From assembly GCA_964579575.1 (NCBI GenBank), contig CAZOGL010000037.1, positions 1 through 15,442 on the forward strand: a stretch of DNA of 15,442 bases, read 5' to 3'. Position numbers and translations under genes: made by a program. The stretch comes from CAVEFW01 sp964579575. Lineage in GTDB: Bacteria; Actinomycetota; Coriobacteriia; Coriobacteriales; Eggerthellaceae. The notes under the pieces were generated by a model. The model was not told where the DNA came from and searched no databases. It saw nothing but the letters and a program-made list of their open reading frames with translations. Positions within the stretch are counted from its first letter, which is position 1. Each line of letters starts with the position of its first letter. This document shows, piece after piece, positions 1 to 6,465 of this stretch.

Positions 1-9
1 TTGACAAAA

Positions 10-68
10 CGTTGATTCCGAACTTTCTTTTCGTTGACGTTCCTTTTGCTTGGGTTTCGTTAAATTCC
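10..68 (+). promoter_or_regulatory. Candidate PhoP/PhoB-type direct repeats upstream of pstS
   Basis: Three similar pieces lie upstream of pstS: CGTTGATTCC at 10-19, CGTTGACGTTCC at 32-43 and CGTTAAATTCC at 58-68. The first two starts are 22 bp apart, two 11-bp steps; the third is 26 bp further on. Phosphate-response regulators of the PhoB/PhoP type bind direct repeats spaced about one helical turn, often TTAACA- or GTTCA-like, so this is the natural place for such a site. No convincing -35/-10 pair could be fixed in this stretch. The assignment is inferred from position and repeat spacing only. Confidence 0.35.
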
Positions 69-123
69 CTTGGCAGAAAAAATCACTTTGACTGCCTGTT
101 CGTAAATCTGAGAAAGGAAAGAA

Positions 124-981
124 ATGAAACGTAAATCCATTATCACCGCCCTTTGCTGCATCGCCGCGTCGGCAATTATGGCTATTTCCCTTGCTGGGTG
201 CGGTGGCAGCTCGAGCGACTCCAACTCCTCGAGCAGCTCCGCACTTTCTGGCTCCATCTCCACCAACGGATCGACTTCCATGGAGAAGGTAATCGGCTCG
301 CTTTCCGAGGCGTTTATGTCTGAGAACTCCGGTGTCACGATCACCTATGACGCGACGGGTTCGGGTACGGGCATCGAGTGTGCCAAGAACGGCTCTGCTG
401 ACATCGGACTTTCCTCCCGCAAGCTGAAGGATTCCGAGACCGGCCTCAAGTCCGTCACCATCGCGCTCGACGGCATCGCAGTTATCGTTAACTCGGACTG
501 CGGCGTCAGCAACCTGACGCTCGATCAGGTGACTAAGATCTTCACGGGCGAGATTACTAATTGGAAGGAAGTCGGCGGCTCCGACTTGGAGATCTCCTGC
601 ATCGGTCGCGAGAGCGGCTCTGGCACACGCGACGGCTTCGAGTCCATCACTGGCACGGCTGACAAGTGCAAGCTTGCTCAGGAATTGACCTCTACTGGTG
701 CTGTGATCACCGCAGTGCAAAGCTCCAAGAACGCCATCGGCTATGCATCTTTGTCCTCGGTGGATGGCAAGAGCGGCATCAAGTCCGTCACCATCGACGG
801 TGTGGCTTGCTCTGAGTCCACTGTGCTCGACGGCACCTACAAGATTCAGCGCCCCTTCAACTTCATCCTGTCCGAGAGCGGCACGCTTTCAGCTCAGGCG
901 CAGGCCTTCATCGACTTCGCGACCAGCAGTGAAGCTGCGAAACTTATCCGCGAAGCTGGCGCGGTTCCTGCGAGCAAGTAA
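124..981 (+). CDS. pstS: PstS, phosphate-binding lipoprotein of the Pst ABC transporter
   Basis: This is the extracellular phosphate-binding protein that feeds the PstCAB importer; 285 aa, normal for Gram-positive PstS. A lipoprotein signal peptide (positively charged MKRK, hydrophobic core) ends in the lipobox LAGC, with Cys26 as the lipidation site. A Ser/Asn-rich tether (about 29-40) follows. The phosphate-binding loops are visible: GSTSM at 49-53, DATGSGTG around 76-83 and SGSGTR at 164-169. The start ATG is preceded by AAAGGA with suitable spacing. It is the first gene of a pst operon and is separated from pstC by a hairpin (1002-1037), which should make the binding protein more abundant than the membrane parts. 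Expression is probably induced by phosphate starvation, inferred from the family. Confidence 0.96.
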   Translation: MKRKSIITALCCIAASAIMAISLAGCGGSSSDSNSSSSSALSGSISTNGSTSMEKVIGSLSEAFMSENSGVTITYDATGSGTGIECAKNGSADIGLSSRKLKDSETGLKSVTIALDGIAVIVNSDCGVSNLTLDQVTKIFTGEITNWKEVGGSDLEISCIGRESGSGTRDGFESITGTADKCKLAQELTSTGAVITAVQSSKNAIGYASLSSVDGKSGIKSVTIDGVACSESTVLDGTYKIQRPFNFILSESGTLSAQAQAFIDFATSSEAAKLIREAGAVPASK

Positions 982-1001
982 CCCAGGCAACCCCACTGTG
1001 G

Positions 1002-1037
1002 GCCGAGGCGAGAGTAGCTGCTCGTCTCGGCTCTTTT
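1002..1037 (+). terminator. Hairpin with T-run between pstS and pstC (attenuator)
   Basis: GCCGAGGCGAG (1002-1012) pairs with CTCGTCTCGGC (1021-1031) over 11 positions with one mismatch. The loop is 8 nt and TCTTTT follows. This has the form of an intrinsic terminator, but it sits inside an operon. The usual role of such a hairpin after a binding-protein gene is partial termination and 3'-end protection, giving excess PstS over PstCAB. Confidence 0.8.
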
Positions 1038-1040
1038 ATA

Positions 1041-1072
1041 CGTAGGAGAAAGTTTTCGTAGGAGATAGTTTT
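1041..1072 (+). repeat. 16-bp tandem duplication carrying the pstC ribosome-binding site
   Basis: CGTAGGAGAAAGTTTT (1041-1056) is followed directly by CGTAGGAGATAGTTTT (1057-1072), with one mismatch. Each copy holds an AGGAGA Shine-Dalgarno core. The second copy runs into the TTG start of pstC at 1071 and sets the 5-nt spacing. The first copy is a spare ribosome-binding site 16 nt upstream. Confidence 0.9.
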
Positions 1073-1937
1073 GAAAACGAAAAAGAAGCCAGTCGAGCTT
1101 GTCTTCCATGGGGTGTTTTTGACATGCGGCTTGCTGTCTGTCGCCTTTGTGCTGGGCATCACCGTCTACCTTGTGGTCTCAGGTATGCCCGCCATCTTAA
1201 AGATTGGTCCCATTGACTTTTTGCTGGGACAGATTTGGAACCCCGGTCAGGAACAATTCGGCATCCTCCCATTCATACTCACAAGCGTGTATGGCACGCT
1301 CGGCGCCATGGTGCTAGGCCTTCCCTTGGGCCTGTTGACGGCAGTGTTTCTGTCCAAATACGCAGGCAAGAAAACCGGGCGCCTTATTCGCAGCGCGGTC
1401 GAACTTCTTGCCGGCATCCCCTCGGTGGTATATGGCCTCGTGGGTATGATCGTGCTCGTGCCCGCAATACAGGCGGCTTTCGACTTGTCCAGTGGGGCCA
1501 CCCTGCTTGCGGCAATACTTGTGCTCACCGTCATGATTTTGCCCTACATCGTGAACGTGTCCTGTACCGCGCTTGATGCTGTGCCCAAGGAGTACGAGGA
1601 AGGGTCGCTCGCACTTGGCGCAACCAAGACCGAGACGTACTTCAAGGTTTCCATCCATGCGGCGCGCAGTGGCATCGCTACCGCCGTCATCCAAGGCGTG
1701 GGACGCGCTCTCGGCGAGGCCATGGCTATCATCATGGTGGCTGGCAACGTTGCTAACATGCCTGAGCTGTTCGGGTCGGTGCGCTTCCTCACCACGGCTA
1801 TCGTGAGCGAGATGTCCTATGCGTCCTATGGAAGCCTGCACCGCGAAGCCCTTTTCTCTATCGGACTCGTGTTGTTCGCCTTCATCATCCTCATCAACGT
1901 GGTCCTGAATCTCATCGTGCGTAGAAAGGATAAGTAG
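1071..1937 (+). CDS. pstC: PstC, phosphate ABC transporter permease
   Basis: This is the first of two inner-membrane permease subunits forming the phosphate channel; 288 aa. About six hydrophobic segments are visible, starting with VFHGVFLTCGLLSVAFVLG after a short basic N-terminus. Characteristic Pst motifs are AGIPSVVYGLVGM and the EAA-type cytoplasmic loop EGSLALGATKTETYFKV, which contacts the ATPase; GRALGEAMAIIM follows. The start is TTG at 1071, chosen because AGGAGA ends 5 nt upstream and no in-frame ATG lies between it and the first membrane segment. The stop overlaps the GTG of pstA by one base, indicating translational coupling. It follows pstS after an attenuator hairpin and a duplicated ribosome-binding site. 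Confidence 0.95.
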   Translation: MKTKKKPVELVFHGVFLTCGLLSVAFVLGITVYLVVSGMPAILKIGPIDFLLGQIWNPGQEQFGILPFILTSVYGTLGAMVLGLPLGLLTAVFLSKYAGKKTGRLIRSAVELLAGIPSVVYGLVGMIVLVPAIQAAFDLSSGATLLAAILVLTVMILPYIVNVSCTALDAVPKEYEEGSLALGATKTETYFKVSIHAARSGIATAVIQGVGRALGEAMAIIMVAGNVANMPELFGSVRFLTTAIVSEMSYASYGSLHREALFSIGLVLFAFIILINVVLNLIVRRKDK

Positions 1938-2821
1938 TGGAAACTGATATCTCCGCAGCGCGCAAGGCGAAGGACCTGACGCTCAGGATTTTGGTGTACG
2001 GCAGTGGCATCATCGTGTGCGCTTTGCTGTTGCTCATCATCGGATACATCTTCTACCGTGGTGTTCCTGGCATCACGGCGGAGTTCCTCACCACGCAGAG
2101 CAGTTATGTACACGACACCATCGGCATCTTGCCCAACATTTTGAACACGCTCTACATCGTGTTGCTCGCTATGGTTATCGTCATCCCGCTGGGCGTTTGC
2201 GCAGCCGTGTATCTCAATGAGTACGCCACCAACCACAAGGTCGTGCGCCTCATAGGTTTTGCGGTCGAGACGCTCACGGGCATCCCCTCCGTCATATTCG
2301 GTCTTGTGGGCATGCTCTTCTTCATCCAGATGCTCGGCCTCAAGGCGGGAATTCTTGCAGGAAGCCTCACGCTGGTCGTGATGGTGCTTCCGACCATCAT
2401 CAGCAACACTCTCGAGAGCTTGAAGACCGTACCGGACGCATATCGCGAGGGGTCGCTCGCCTTGGGAAGTGGCAAGTGGCACATGATTCGCACGGTCGTG
2501 TTGCCGAATTCCGTCAGCGGTATCGTGACCGGCTGCATCCTGGCAATCGGCCGCATCGTAGGAGAGTCGGCGGCGTTGCTCTACACGGCAGGATTTGGGT
2601 TGATGCTCAATGGCTTCATGACCGCGTTGCAATCTTCGAGCGCGACTCTGACCGTTGCCCTGTACGTGTATGCGACCGAACGTGGTCAGCTCGACGTGGC
2701 TTTTTCGGTGGCAACCATCTTGATGATCCTCACCCTGTTGCTCAACTTCGCGGCTAACCTGAGCGCATCCAAACTCGGACATAACCTGAGCGCACCAAAG
2801 CTCGGACATAAGGAGAAATAA
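1937..2821 (+). CDS. pstA: PstA, phosphate ABC transporter permease
   Basis: This is the second permease subunit and partner of PstC; 294 aa. Six hydrophobic segments are visible, with the paired-family motifs TGIPSVIFGLVGM and the EAA loop EGSLALGSGKWHMIRTVVLP. The start is GTG at 1937-1939, sharing one base with the pstC stop, with AAGGA 6 nt upstream. An oddity is the C-terminus, which carries a tandem nine-residue duplication (NLSASKLGH then NLSAPKLGH) just before KEK and stop. It probably hangs free after the last membrane segment and is not part of the conserved fold. The sequence coding this tail also carries the AAGGAGA ribosome-binding site for pstB. Confidence 0.95.
   Translation: METDISAARKAKDLTLRILVYGSGIIVCALLLLIIGYIFYRGVPGITAEFLTTQSSYVHDTIGILPNILNTLYIVLLAMVIVIPLGVCAAVYLNEYATNHKVVRLIGFAVETLTGIPSVIFGLVGMLFFIQMLGLKAGILAGSLTLVVMVLPTIISNTLESLKTVPDAYREGSLALGSGKWHMIRTVVLPNSVSGIVTGCILAIGRIVGESAALLYTAGFGLMLNGFMTALQSSSATLTVALYVYATERGQLDVAFSVATILMILTLLLNFAANLSASKLGHNLSAPKLGHKEK
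2756..2809 (+). repeat. 27-bp in-frame tandem duplication at the pstA 3' end
   Basis: Copy 1 at 2756-2782 and copy 2 at 2783-2809 are adjacent and almost identical, each beginning AACCTGAGCGCA and ending CTCGGACAT. Being 27 bp, the duplication keeps the frame and gives two nine-residue units at the PstA C-terminus. Confidence 0.92.
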
Positions 2822-2822
2822 C

Positions 2823-3611
2823 GTGAACCAAACCGAAAACGAAACCGAAAACGAAAATGCCTGGGCCTTCGAGATCGAGAACCTCAACCTTTGGTACGGC
2901 GACAACCACGCGCTGCACGACATCTGCATCAACATCCCTGCGCGCCAGGTGACGGCGCTCATAGGCCCGAGTGGTTGCGGCAAGTCCACGTTCCTCAAGA
3001 CCCTCAATCGCATGCAGGACTTAGTTGAAGGGGTGAGGATTGAGGGGAAGGTGCTCTTCGAGGGTCATGATATTTACGCGCCCAAGACCGATGTCACTTT
3101 TTTGCGCAAAGAAGTGGGCATGGTGTTCCAAAAAGCCAACCCGTTTCCCATGAGCATCTACGACAACGTTGCCTATGGGCCTAAGGTCCACGGCGTGCGA
3201 AAGAAGGCCGACCTCGACGCGATTGTGGAGGAGTCGTTGCGCGGGGCGGCGCTATGGAACGAGGTGAAGGACCGTCTGAAGTCAAGTGCTTTGGGGCTTT
3301 CCGGCGGTCAGCAGCAACGCCTGTGCATTGCGCGTGCTCTCGCTATCAAGCCGAAGGTGTTGCTTCTCGATGAGTCAACGAGCGCTTTGGACCCCATCTC
3401 CACCGGCCAGATTGAAGAGCTTGTCGGCGTGCTCAAGAAGGACTACACCGTCATCATGGTTACGCACAACATGCAACAGGCCGTGCGTGTATCCGACCAT
3501 GCGGCGTTCTTTCTGATGGGTGACTTGGTTGAGTTTGCTCCCACCAAGCAACTCTTCGAGAACCCACAAGACCACAGGACTGCCGACTACGTCTCCGGTA
3601 GGTTCGGATAG
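2823..3611 (+). CDS. pstB: PstB, phosphate ABC transporter ATP-binding protein
   Basis: This is the cytoplasmic ATPase that powers PstCA; 262 aa, close to the family norm. Walker A is GPSGCGKST (48-56), the Q-loop region is GMVFQKANPFPMS, the ABC signature is LSGGQQQR and Walker B is VLLLDES, followed by the D-loop SALDP and the switch histidine in VTHNMQQA. The KANPFPMS and SALDPIST segments are typical of PstB. The Walker B context reads DESTSALDP where DEPTSALDP is commoner; the catalytic Glu is kept. The start is GTG at 2823, one base after the pstA stop, with AAGGAGA 6 nt upstream. The N-terminus is an acidic low-complexity stretch (TENETENEN) coded by a 12-bp tandem repeat. No phoU follows; a terminator does. 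Confidence 0.96.
   Translation: MNQTENETENENAWAFEIENLNLWYGDNHALHDICINIPARQVTALIGPSGCGKSTFLKTLNRMQDLVEGVRIEGKVLFEGHDIYAPKTDVTFLRKEVGMVFQKANPFPMSIYDNVAYGPKVHGVRKKADLDAIVEESLRGAALWNEVKDRLKSSALGLSGGQQQRLCIARALAIKPKVLLLDESTSALDPISTGQIEELVGVLKKDYTVIMVTHNMQQAVRVSDHAAFFLMGDLVEFAPTKQLFENPQDHRTADYVSGRFG
2832..2855 (+). repeat. 12-bp perfect tandem repeat in the pstB 5' end
   Basis: ACCGAAAACGAA occurs twice back to back (2832-2843 and 2844-2855). It codes TEN-E-type residues directly after the start codon of pstB and lies only 23 bp beyond the 27-bp duplication that ends pstA. Confidence 0.9.
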
Positions 3612-3683
3612 GGGGTTGGGCCCGATCGGGCGCTCGTCTCACGTGTATGAGGAAGAGGCTTTGGGTCTTTTGTCTGCAAGTTG

Positions 3684-3713
3684 GGGAGTCCTGCGGGGCT
3701 CCCTTTCTTGTTT
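3684..3713 (+). terminator. Intrinsic terminator of the pst operon
   Basis: GGGAGTCC (3684-3691) pairs with GGGCTCCC (3696-3703), eight pairs including one G-U, around a TGCG loop. TTTCTTGTTT follows. It lies 73 bp after the pstB stop and closes the phosphate operon, so the downstream DUF262 genes need their own promoter. The rest of 3612-3683 shows only a perfect 12-bp palindrome, GCCCGATCGGGC, at 3620-3631. Confidence 0.8.
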
Positions 3714-3780
3714 GGGCGGGGCTTGTCGGGTCAACGGCGTCACGTTCCTTCCCAGGCGCCCCCTCTCGTTTTGTTACATG

Positions 3781-3811
3781 TTGGGAAACGAATCGACGCG
3801 CGCGCTATACT
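3781..3811 (+). promoter_or_regulatory. Candidate promoter for the DUF262 pair
   Basis: TATACT (3806-3811) is a good -10 hexamer 30 bp before the TTG start. The best -35 is TTGGGA (3781-3786) with a rather long 19-bp spacer. It lies downstream of the pst terminator, where a new transcription start is expected. Confidence 0.4.
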
Positions 3812-3840
3812 GGGACGGTATCAAAGAGAGGGGAGGGTCC

Positions 3841-4929
3841 TTGGAGACGAAACAAGCAACCTACCTTGACTTTCTCGGAACGCCGCGCGTGCGCATGGCG
3901 ATTCCGGTGTTTCAACGCGTCTATACGTGGGGCGTGTGGCAATGTGAGGAATTGCTCGAGGACATCATGCGCGCCGGCGTCGATGGGGAGGACCATTTCA
4001 TCGGCAGCCTCGTCTATACGCGCGACGAGGCGGACGGTTCTGAGGGCTACGATGCCTTTTACAACATCGTTGACGGCCAACAACGTACGACGACGGTGAA
4101 CTTGCTTCTTATCGCGTTGCGTGACTTTTTACGCGAGCGCGACGGCGAGGCGTGCGGCGGTGAGTTCAGCAAGGCTGGCGAGGCGTGCGGCATCGACGAT
4201 GGTGCAATCGGCCCCGACGGCGAGGCGTGCGGCATCGACGCTGATGCGATCGAGGCGCGCTTCCTCTATCTCGAAACGCCCGAGGGCGGACGTGTGCGCA
4301 AGTTTATCGCGGCGCCCGCCGATGCTGAGACGTTTCAATCGGTGCTTGAGAAGACACCTTTGCCTGTCAGCTATCTGACCTCAGAAGCGGTGTTGGCGAA
4401 CTATCGCTATTTCATGAACGAGCTTGAGGGGGGTCTTAATCTCGACACGCTTTGGCGCGGCCTTGGTTGCCTTCTTGCCATCGTCGTGGAGCTTGGAACC
4501 GAGGACAATCCCCAGCTCATCTTCGAGGGGATCAACTCGAAGGGCCTCAGTCTCGCGTCAAGCGACCTTTTGCGCAACAAGTTGTTCTACGGCAACGACG
4601 AGGCGGAGCAGGAGAACCTTCTCGGCACATATTGGGAGCCGCTTGAAGCGCTCTTTGCGGATGATCCCGATCAAAAGCAGTTCAACGCGGCGTTGCGCTA
4701 TTGGCTTTGCGAGCAAGACCCTGAGCTCGAACGACATACGACCTACGAGCTCTACAGCGTGTTCCGCAAGTTCATCAACGAGCGCTACGAGGGAACGACC
4801 GAGGAGCTCATGCGTGAGCTTTTGGAGGCGTGTACGTATTTCAAGAGCATGATAAAGAGTCCCCCGATGCAAAAGCACCTTGTCTGGGCCGAGGGCGAGA
4901 CAAGTGTCGGCTTCGTTTTGAAGGTGTGA
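3841..4929 (+). CDS. DUF262 family protein (GmrS-like N-terminal half), first of a tandem pair
   Basis: This is a DUF262-family protein of 362 aa. Diagnostic motifs are IPVFQRVYTW (21-30), NIVDGQQRTTT (IVDGQQR at 76-82) and FEGINSKG (228-235) with SDLLRN (241-246). In the GmrSD type IV restriction family, DUF262 supplies the nucleotide-hydrolysing DGQQR part and a C-terminal DUF1524 HNH domain cuts DNA. Here the reading frame stops soon after the helical segment following DUF262, and no DUF1524 is present. The TTG start was chosen for the strong GAGAGGGGAGGG just upstream and because homology-like sequence begins there. An in-frame ATG at 3778 has no ribosome-binding site. The stop overlaps the next gene by one base. 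A loop (about 102-131) carries three GEACG repeats. Biological role unproven; defence is inferred from family. Confidence 0.85.
   Translation: METKQATYLDFLGTPRVRMAIPVFQRVYTWGVWQCEELLEDIMRAGVDGEDHFIGSLVYTRDEADGSEGYDAFYNIVDGQQRTTTVNLLLIALRDFLRERDGEACGGEFSKAGEACGIDDGAIGPDGEACGIDADAIEARFLYLETPEGGRVRKFIAAPADAETFQSVLEKTPLPVSYLTSEAVLANYRYFMNELEGGLNLDTLWRGLGCLLAIVVELGTEDNPQLIFEGINSKGLSLASSDLLRNKLFYGNDEAEQENLLGTYWEPLEALFADDPDQKQFNAALRYWLCEQDPELERHTTYELYSVFRKFINERYEGTTEELMRELLEACTYFKSMIKSPPMQKHLVWAEGETSVGFVLKV
4144..4233 (+). repeat. Three 15-bp repeats inside the first DUF262 gene
   Basis: GGCGAGGCGTGCGGC occurs at 4144-4158, 4177-4191 and 4219-4233, all in the same frame (steps of 33 and 42 bp). Each codes GEACG. 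They fall in the loop just after the DGQQR helix, the same place where the second DUF262 gene has its own, different repeat. Confidence 0.88.
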
Positions 4930-6050
4930 TGGCGATGCGTACGATACAGGAGAAACTGCTCGATTTCCTCGGGCAAGAGGCAACCCGCTTCACCATCCCT
5001 TATTACCAGCGCGAATATGCGTGGAACGCCCGTCAATGCGATGAGCTTTGGAACGACATCATGGCGGCTGGTTCCCGTGGGACCTCGCACTTCCTCAGCA
5101 TGTTGCTCTACCTGTCCGCCGAGGGGCATACAGCGAGCGGTCTGCGCGAGCTTGACATCATTGACGGCCAACAGCGCATCGCCACGGCGACCATCCTGTT
5201 GAGCGCGTTCGAGGGCTACCTGCGCGAGCGCGGGGAGACGGTCGAGGAGGCGACCCTGCGCGAGCGCAGGGAGGCGGCCGACGTTAACGGGCCGGCGCCC
5301 GACGAAAGTCAGGCAACGCCCAGGTGGCCGGCGCCCGACGTTATTCGCAAGCGTTATCTGACCTGCAACGAGGCGGGGGAGTGCAAGATCCGACTCATGG
5401 GCGCCGACCTCACAACGCTTCAAGCAATCCTTGACGGCGACGAGATGCCTGCGCGCGTCTCCCGTCGTGTTGCCGCGAACCATGCGCTGTTCCGCGCGAA
5501 GATGGACGAGGAGGGGTTCGACCCCGCCGTCTTTTGGGCCGGCGTCAACGGCTTGCTCGTCATCGCCACCGAACTCGACAAGCGTGACAAGGCGCAGGTT
5601 GTGTTCGAGGGCCTCAACACGAAGGGCATCCCCCTGACGACCTCCGACCTCATCCGCAACTACCTCCTCGTCGCCGAGACGCGTGAGACGCAGGAATATC
5701 TGTATCGCGAATATTGGAGTCCGATGGAGATCATGTTCGATCCCGATCCGGGCCACATTCGCTTGAACACGGGATTTCGCATGTGGCTTGCGATCAGGAA
5801 CCGCGGCATGCGTATCAAGGACAAGAGCATGACCTACACGTACTTCAAACAGTACGTCGAGGAGAAGTTCGACGGTACGACCGAGGAGCTGCTCGACGAG
5901 TTGCGCAGTTTTTGCCTCCTTTGGGCGGAGAATTACAAGTGCAACGAGGGCCGCGCCCATTGCTCGAGCATGGATTGGGCAAAGGGCAAGCGCAAGACGT
6001 TGTTACCCGAGCAATGGCTCAAGGGGCACAGCGGGTGTGGTCCGGGCTGA
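4929..6050 (+). CDS. DUF262 family protein, second of a tandem pair
   Basis: This is a 373-aa paralogue of the preceding gene. It has IPYYQREYAW (23-32), DIIDGQQR (76-83), and FEGLNTKG (226-233) followed by TSDLIRN. The shared region continues through a helical part (SPMEIMF to DELRSFCLLWAE), then ends in a tail of about 36 residues with no DUF1524 HNH motif. The start ATG (4929-4931) shares one base with the stop of the first gene, with only AAGGTG as a weak ribosome-binding site, so translation is probably coupled. Sequence divergence between the two copies is considerable, so the duplication is not recent. Two separate DUF262 subunits might form a hetero-oligomer, which is inference. Alternatives are a degraded GmrSD locus or a DUF262-only family. 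Confidence 0.85.
   Translation: MAMRTIQEKLLDFLGQEATRFTIPYYQREYAWNARQCDELWNDIMAAGSRGTSHFLSMLLYLSAEGHTASGLRELDIIDGQQRIATATILLSAFEGYLRERGETVEEATLRERREAADVNGPAPDESQATPRWPAPDVIRKRYLTCNEAGECKIRLMGADLTTLQAILDGDEMPARVSRRVAANHALFRAKMDEEGFDPAVFWAGVNGLLVIATELDKRDKAQVVFEGLNTKGIPLTTSDLIRNYLLVAETRETQEYLYREYWSPMEIMFDPDPGHIRLNTGFRMWLAIRNRGMRIKDKSMTYTYFKQYVEEKFDGTTEELLDELRSFCLLWAENYKCNEGRAHCSSMDWAKGKRKTLLPEQWLKGHSGCGPG
5290..5340 (+). repeat. Two 15-bp repeats inside the second DUF262 gene
   Basis: GGCCGGCGCCCGACG occurs at 5290-5304 and 5326-5340, 36 bp apart and in frame, coding PAPD-centred units. The position in the protein corresponds to the GEACG-repeat loop of the first DUF262 gene. Confidence 0.85.
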
Positions 6051-6129
6051 GGTCGCGGTGTGACGTTCTTTGTGTCCATCCAACCACGGGATGGGAAATT
6101 GCGACGCTCACTTTCCTTGGGGTCGGAGA

Positions 6130-6300
6130 TTTTGACGGCCGAAGGTCTCGGCGACCGAANNNNNNNNNNNNNNNNNNNNNNNNNNNNNNNNNNNNNNNNN
6201 NNNNNNNNNNNNNNNNNNNNNNNNNNNNNNNNNNNNNNNNNNNNNNNNNNNNNNNNNNNCGGCCGAAGGTCTCGGCGACCGAAGGTTTTGACGGCCGAAG
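6130..6300 (+). repeat. 32-bp tandem repeat interrupted by a scaffold gap
   Basis: Left of the gap, 6130-6159 reads TTTTGACGGCCGAA, then GGTCTCGGCGACCGAA. Right of the gap, 6260-6299 reads CGGCCGAA, GGTCTCGGCGACCGAA, GG, then TTTTGACGGCCGAA again. The two sides fit one 32-bp unit (GG + TTTTGACGGCCGAA + GGTCTCGGCGACCGAA). A tandem array that short reads could not span would explain the N run. The unit contains a small inverted repeat, GGTC-TCGGC-GACC. Copy number cannot be read. Confidence 0.75.
6160..6259. other. Scaffold gap (100 N)
   Basis: Exactly 100 N, a conventional filler for a gap of unknown length. Both edges lie in the same 32-bp repeat unit. Confidence 0.98.
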
Positions 6301-6301
6301 C

Positions 6302-6404
6302 GTAAGCGAGCTGCCGTTGTCGCACTTTGTTTGCGGTCGACCGCGTCCTTCACCGAGAGGGGCAAGAGCGCTTCCTTGGTAAGCGAGCCGCCGCTGTCGC
6401 TTTT
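6302..6404 (+). repeat. Imperfect 23-26 bp direct repeat upstream of clpC
   Basis: GTAAGCGAGCTGCCGTTGTC (with GC following) starts at 6302 and GTAAGCGAGCCGCCGCTGTC (with GC following) starts at 6379, 77 bp apart with two mismatches. The second copy can fold AAGCGA (6381-6386) on TCGCTT (6397-6402) before TTT. It could be a weak terminator for the upstream unit, but the T-run is short. Confidence 0.55.
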
Positions 6405-6438
6405 CGCTTGTGGGGGTTTCTACAAATTCGCTTCAGCT

Positions 6439-6465
6439 TTGGCACTCGTGTTATAGGAGTGCTAA
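6439..6465 (+). promoter_or_regulatory. CIRCE operator (HrcA binding site) of clpC
   Basis: TTGGCACTC, nine bases, then GAGTGCTAA differs from the consensus CIRCE (TTAGCACTC-N9-GAGTGCTAA) at a single base in the left arm. It lies 47 bp before the clpC start. A promoter fits across it: TTGGCA (6439-6444) as -35 and TAAACT (6463-6468) as -10 with an 18-bp spacer, so bound HrcA would block RNA polymerase. CIRCE/HrcA is the known negative heat-shock control of groE and dnaK operons; here it puts clpC under the same control. Confidence 0.92.

Larger units (their letters stand above)
6051..6438. other. Gene-free stretch containing an assembly gap and repeats
   Basis: No gene is visible between the second DUF262 stop and the clpC control region. 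The stretch holds a run of exactly 100 N (6160-6259) flanked by identical repeat sequence, a further imperfect direct repeat (6302-6404) and a perfect 12-bp palindrome GCGGTCGACCGC at 6333-6344. The reading frames that cross it run through N and have no recognisable start signal or family motif. Confidence 0.7.

Noticed and set aside
1826..3013. 395-codon open frame on the - strand
   Set aside because: It lies antisense to pstC, pstA and pstB, which are certain. The product is His/Asp/Arg-rich, typical of shadow frames.
3520..3840. N-terminal extension of the first DUF262 gene back into pstB
   Set aside because: The frame is open but overlaps pstB and its terminator. The in-frame ATG at 3778 lacks a ribosome-binding site, while TTG at 3841 has a strong one and begins the conserved region.
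4785..5960. 391-codon open frame on the - strand
   Set aside because: Antisense to the DUF262 genes, whose motifs are clear; no domain seen in the shadow product.
6130..6300. CRISPR array at the first gap
   Set aside because: The repeat copies follow each other directly without unique spacers in the visible part, and no cas gene is present.
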